A stretch of 64,000 nucleotides of DNA from Rhabdophis nuchalis (taxonomy: Eukaryota > Chordata > Lepidosauria > Squamata > Natricidae). Shown one piece after another: positions 61,218 through 64,000 of this stretch (its first letter is position 1; each line of letters begins with the position of its first letter). Below the pieces are notes generated by a model. That model was not told the DNA's origin and made no database searches. It was given only the letters and a program-made list of their open reading frames with translations. The stretch spans positions 16,446,001 to 16,510,000 of the forward strand of contig CM077649.1 of NCBI GenBank assembly GCA_039707465.1. The letters are read 5' to 3'. The translations under genes were made by a program, and so were the position numbers.

Positions 61218-61841
61218 ATATAACATCTAAAAGGTATGTAGGCCAAATTCTATTTTCCCAGAAAATCTTGCAATTTCTTCAAAAATATTAGTGAAGGACA
61301 AGATTTATTTACCTCAACAAAATAAAAATAAAATTATACATATTATCTAGCGAAACTGCTCTCTCAGAGCAATTGTTTTTTTTAAAAGATTTTTGTCAAT
61401 AAATGAATTACAAGGTCAAGAAGCTTTTTGAAAACTCTTGTGCAAATGAAAATAATAAAAATACTTGCAGCAAAGTAAACTATTTCATTTCAATCAGGGA
61501 CAGCAAATGAAATAGGTGCACATACACTCAGCTAGCTTGAGATAGGGGAAGGAGAGGAAGAATCAAAATGTTTATTTCCCATAATTAAATATAACCATAT
61601 GTATAGTCAATATTAAACAGAATCAAGGATTTATTCAAATTTTTAAATTTATTTATTCATTTTATTTTGGCACCTACTAATTCCAGGACCACTATGGATG
61701 GTTCACAATATAAAAACAATACAAATACAGTGAATAGAAATGCAAGAGGAACAAACAAATGGGCAAATCCAGAGAATTATGTCAGAACATACATCACATA
61801 TAACAAACATATCTTAATTGAACAAAACTATCCATACCTAC

Positions 61842-62048
61842 CAATTTTTCTATTTCTGTTTCAAGGTTTTGTATACAGTCTAGCTTTCGTTTACGACAAC
61901 GCTGTGCTGCAATTCTATTTTTACTTCGTCTTCTAATATCATGGATACAATCTAGCTCTTCTGGAGTCAATTTGTGCATTTTCAGAAATGACTGGAAGTC
62001 ATTTCTAGAGAGTGAAATTATCTTCTGTGGATTAAATGGCAGCTTTAC
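61842..62048 (-). CDS. BACH1: BACH1 bZIP exon
   Basis: Acceptor ATCTTCCAG|GTA, donor TTG|GTAGGT; 207 bp, phase 0 at both ends, 69 codons. It begins [20 protein letters not shown], then [20 protein letters not shown] (the CNC extension), the basic region [18 protein letters not shown] with the invariant N..AA..C.(R/K) contacts, and the first zipper heptads [13 protein letters not shown]. It matches BACH1 of other vertebrates almost residue for residue and binds MARE/ARE sites as a heterodimer with small Maf proteins. Confidence 0.96.
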
Positions 62049-62831
62049 CTGGAAGATATAGATATTTGATTAACACTTCACAACAAATAATAGTTTTTCT
62101 TTTTAAAAAATCAATTCTGTTATAGGTAATTAACCCACTAGTTCTTTTTAAAATATTTGATTTGTGAAAATCCATCTCCCTGCCACAGATAAATAATTAA
62201 GTCTTGCCTCCTGACCTTGGAAGCCAAAACTGGAAAGAAATAATGTTGTTGCTGGTGAAAAAATGTGCCTGCCTCTTTTTATATATTTATAAAGTCTATG
62301 TGTAAAGTCCTTAGAACACAATCACCACAAACATAAGACCAGTTGCTCCAATTTATAATTATAAATAAAAGATATACAAATGAGGAGGGTAGACAGTATT
62401 CATATTCTTAAAAGAATGATTGAATGAAGAACGTAAAATGGAAAAATCATGCAAGGATAATATGAAAGCTGAATATGTAGCTATGTAGAAAGATTTTAGT
62501 AAGACAACCAATGCATATTTTAATATTCAAATTGACAAATATGTACATTGATATAATGTACAAGAATTCTCAGCAAAAATATTGAAAAACAGAAATTTTA
62601 TTCCATTGGATAGTTTGACTCATAGCAATGCTGCACCCTGCAAAACCAGTAGTGGGAAACCCAGTCTAAAAAAGAATGGATTTTTTTTTTAAATCTCTGA
62701 TTTCTTTTTTCATGGTGTTTTTTTCAATTTCCACTGTGTTGGTTACCATAATGTCAGGGATAGCTCCTTTTCAGTTTCAATGCATGTCAATAGCACATTT
62801 TTTAACAAAGAAAAAGAAAGTGCAGTCTCAC
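62049..62831 (-). other. BACH1 intron
   Basis: Donor GAG|GTGAGA (62831-62826), acceptor CTTCCAG. AT-rich, no repeats recognised. Confidence 0.8.
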
Positions 62832-64000
62832 CTCACATTCTTGTTCTCGTGCAGAAAAGGATTCACTGTCGCCCTCTGTATCCGTTTCAGAATCCTCTTC
62901 CAAATTTATCACACAGGAATAAGGACATTGCTCAGGTTGTTGTTCTGGAATACAGTCTCCACTATTAACTTCAGTGGTGCCTTCAGTACCGAGATTACTG
63001 ATGAAGGGACACGCGACAGAGCTCAATGTTGTAAAAGTTCTTGGGGGGCCATTCTCTGGACTGTCAGTGATTCTGATTCCTAACCAAGGGCATTCGGTTT
63101 TCTTTTCTGAACAGCTTTGTTCTGAAAATTCTTTTGGCAATGCAGGAGACAAACTTTGATATGCTGTGTCGGTGTTGTAAACATCGCTCCAAAATCCTTT
63201 TGCTAACTGCTCTGCTATCTCTCTCTCCACACTGCTTCGATGGCTAGGTGATGCACTGTTCACAATTCCCTGCTCGTACAAATTAGATTTTGGAGTTGGG
63301 TCCTCAGCGGTGTTTTCACTTACGGATTTGCAATTTTCAGCTCCCACAGCAATGGCATTTTTGTCAGCTACTGTATTGCTCTGCATACCATTTAAAGGTA
63401 AATTGCAGTATTGATCATATGCGTTTAAGAAAGAAGCAGAATAAAGTCCATGAGTAGCCACAGGAGAATTATGGTGGACAAAGTGAGGATCTGTCTTTTC
63501 TGCTAAACATTCAGCACTCTTAACTGGAGGAGCCATTTCATTCGTGAAGTCTCCATTTCCATTTTCTTCCATTGCTACCTGAGTATCTTCACATTTTGCA
63601 TCTGAATGCACAGCTGTACATTCGAGAGGTTTTTGTATAGCACCAGTAATATTTGATTCAGCCTGATGAATAGTAGTACCAGATATTACCTGAATTTCAT
63701 TAACACCAGGACTGGCTTCCACAAGAGGAATTTTATCAGTCTCCAAGGCTTTTTGAAATTTCCTGTATTTGGGACAGAGGGACGCTACATTAAAAAACTG
63801 CTCCTTTTCTGATACAGGGTCATGGATTTGATTAGAACTGTCTTGCAGTAGGGACACTGCTGAATTTTGTTCAGTACTGCATGCCTTCAGCTGAGAATTT
63901 TTAGCACATTCATTTTGCATGATTTCATCCTCCTCATCAATTTCTAAATCTCTAGCATCGACACTTTCCATTTTACTGTACTGTTTCTGACAATTTGGTT
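62832..64000 (-). CDS. BACH1: BACH1 large middle exon, 3' part (continues beyond the window)
   Basis: The open - strand frame enters from the right edge as PNCQKQYSKMESVDARDLEIDEE and ends DTEGDSESFSAREQECE at donor GAG|GTGAGA. The Met at 63971 is internal: the residues before it align with mammalian BACH1, and the BTB/POZ dimerisation domain lies upstream, outside the window. Cys-Pro heme-regulatory motifs are all kept: ASLCPKYRKF, TECPWLGIRI, VACPFI and EQCPYS. Also conserved are SSVEREIAEQLAKGFWSD and the acidic stretch EEDSETDTEGDSES before the bZIP exon. The intervening serine-rich and acidic linkers differ from mammals, as expected for disordered regions. No frameshift. Confidence 0.95.

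Larger units (their letters stand above)
58934..61841 (-). other. BACH1 intron
   Basis: Donor GTAGGT at 61841-61836, acceptor TTGCAG at 58939-58934. Contains hAT-like (59060), mariner-like (59378), palindromic MITE (60221) and Sauria SINE (60876) insertions. 59765-60212, 60364-60875 and 61218-61841 show nothing further. Confidence 0.85.

Overview
This window is eukaryotic, from a squamate reptile and most probably an advanced (colubroid) snake. The evidence is split genes with GT/AG junctions, a Sauria-type SINE, CR1/L3 and L2-group LINE ends, and a CR1/L3 copy with a (TAGAA)n tail, a LINE-seeded microsatellite that is characteristic of advanced snakes. There are no bacterial or viral genes. 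Most open frames longer than 60 codons are frames through repeats or microsatellites.

Two protein genes converge. On the + strand, positions 1-23012 hold the 3' part of GRIK1 (kainate receptor subunit GluK1): four constitutive exons (1804-1922, 6182-6399, 10924-11149, 15898-16148), then two alternative terminal exons (18116-18265 and 22857-23012) that encode different cytoplasmic tails. The first exon carries the unedited CAG (Gln) at the pore Q/R site. On the - strand, 64000-58472 holds the 3' part of BACH1, the heme-responsive CNC-bZIP repressor: most of the large middle exon (62832-64000, open at the window edge), the bZIP exon (61842-62048) and the terminal exon (58472-58933). The BTB domain lies beyond the right edge. 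GRIK1 and BACH1 are also tail-to-tail neighbours on human chromosome 21, which supports both assignments.

About 35 kb between the two stop codons, and the introns, are packed with transposons. The most frequent is a palindromic hAT-type MITE of about 135 bp, with ends CAGGGGT...ACCCCTG and 8-bp target duplications. Seventeen copies are listed, eight of them inside GRIK1. Other hAT-like families (CAGTGGTGGG, CAGGGGTAGTC, CAGTGATGGC and CAGGGGTCCCC ends) also show 8-bp duplications. Three families have TA duplications (Tc1/mariner-like). There are many 3' ends of an L2-group LINE, one with a 327-codon open reverse-transcriptase frame. CR1 pieces, at least four tRNA-derived SINEs and a decayed hAT transposase gene are also present.

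The most unusual item is at 36641-38633: an L1 insertion with a GC-rich leader, an intact 282-codon ORF1, a short 3' end and no ORF2, bounded by a perfect 15-bp target duplication. It is organised like mammalian HAL1 ('half-L1') elements and sits inside a mariner-like element that is itself inside a hAT hairpin. Second, the hairpin MITE at 11207-11841 carries at its tip a near-identical copy of a sequence lying 2.5 kb upstream. Third, a stretch of the GRIK1 intron at 3007-3039 can be aligned as a complement to both sides of the Q/R editing site.
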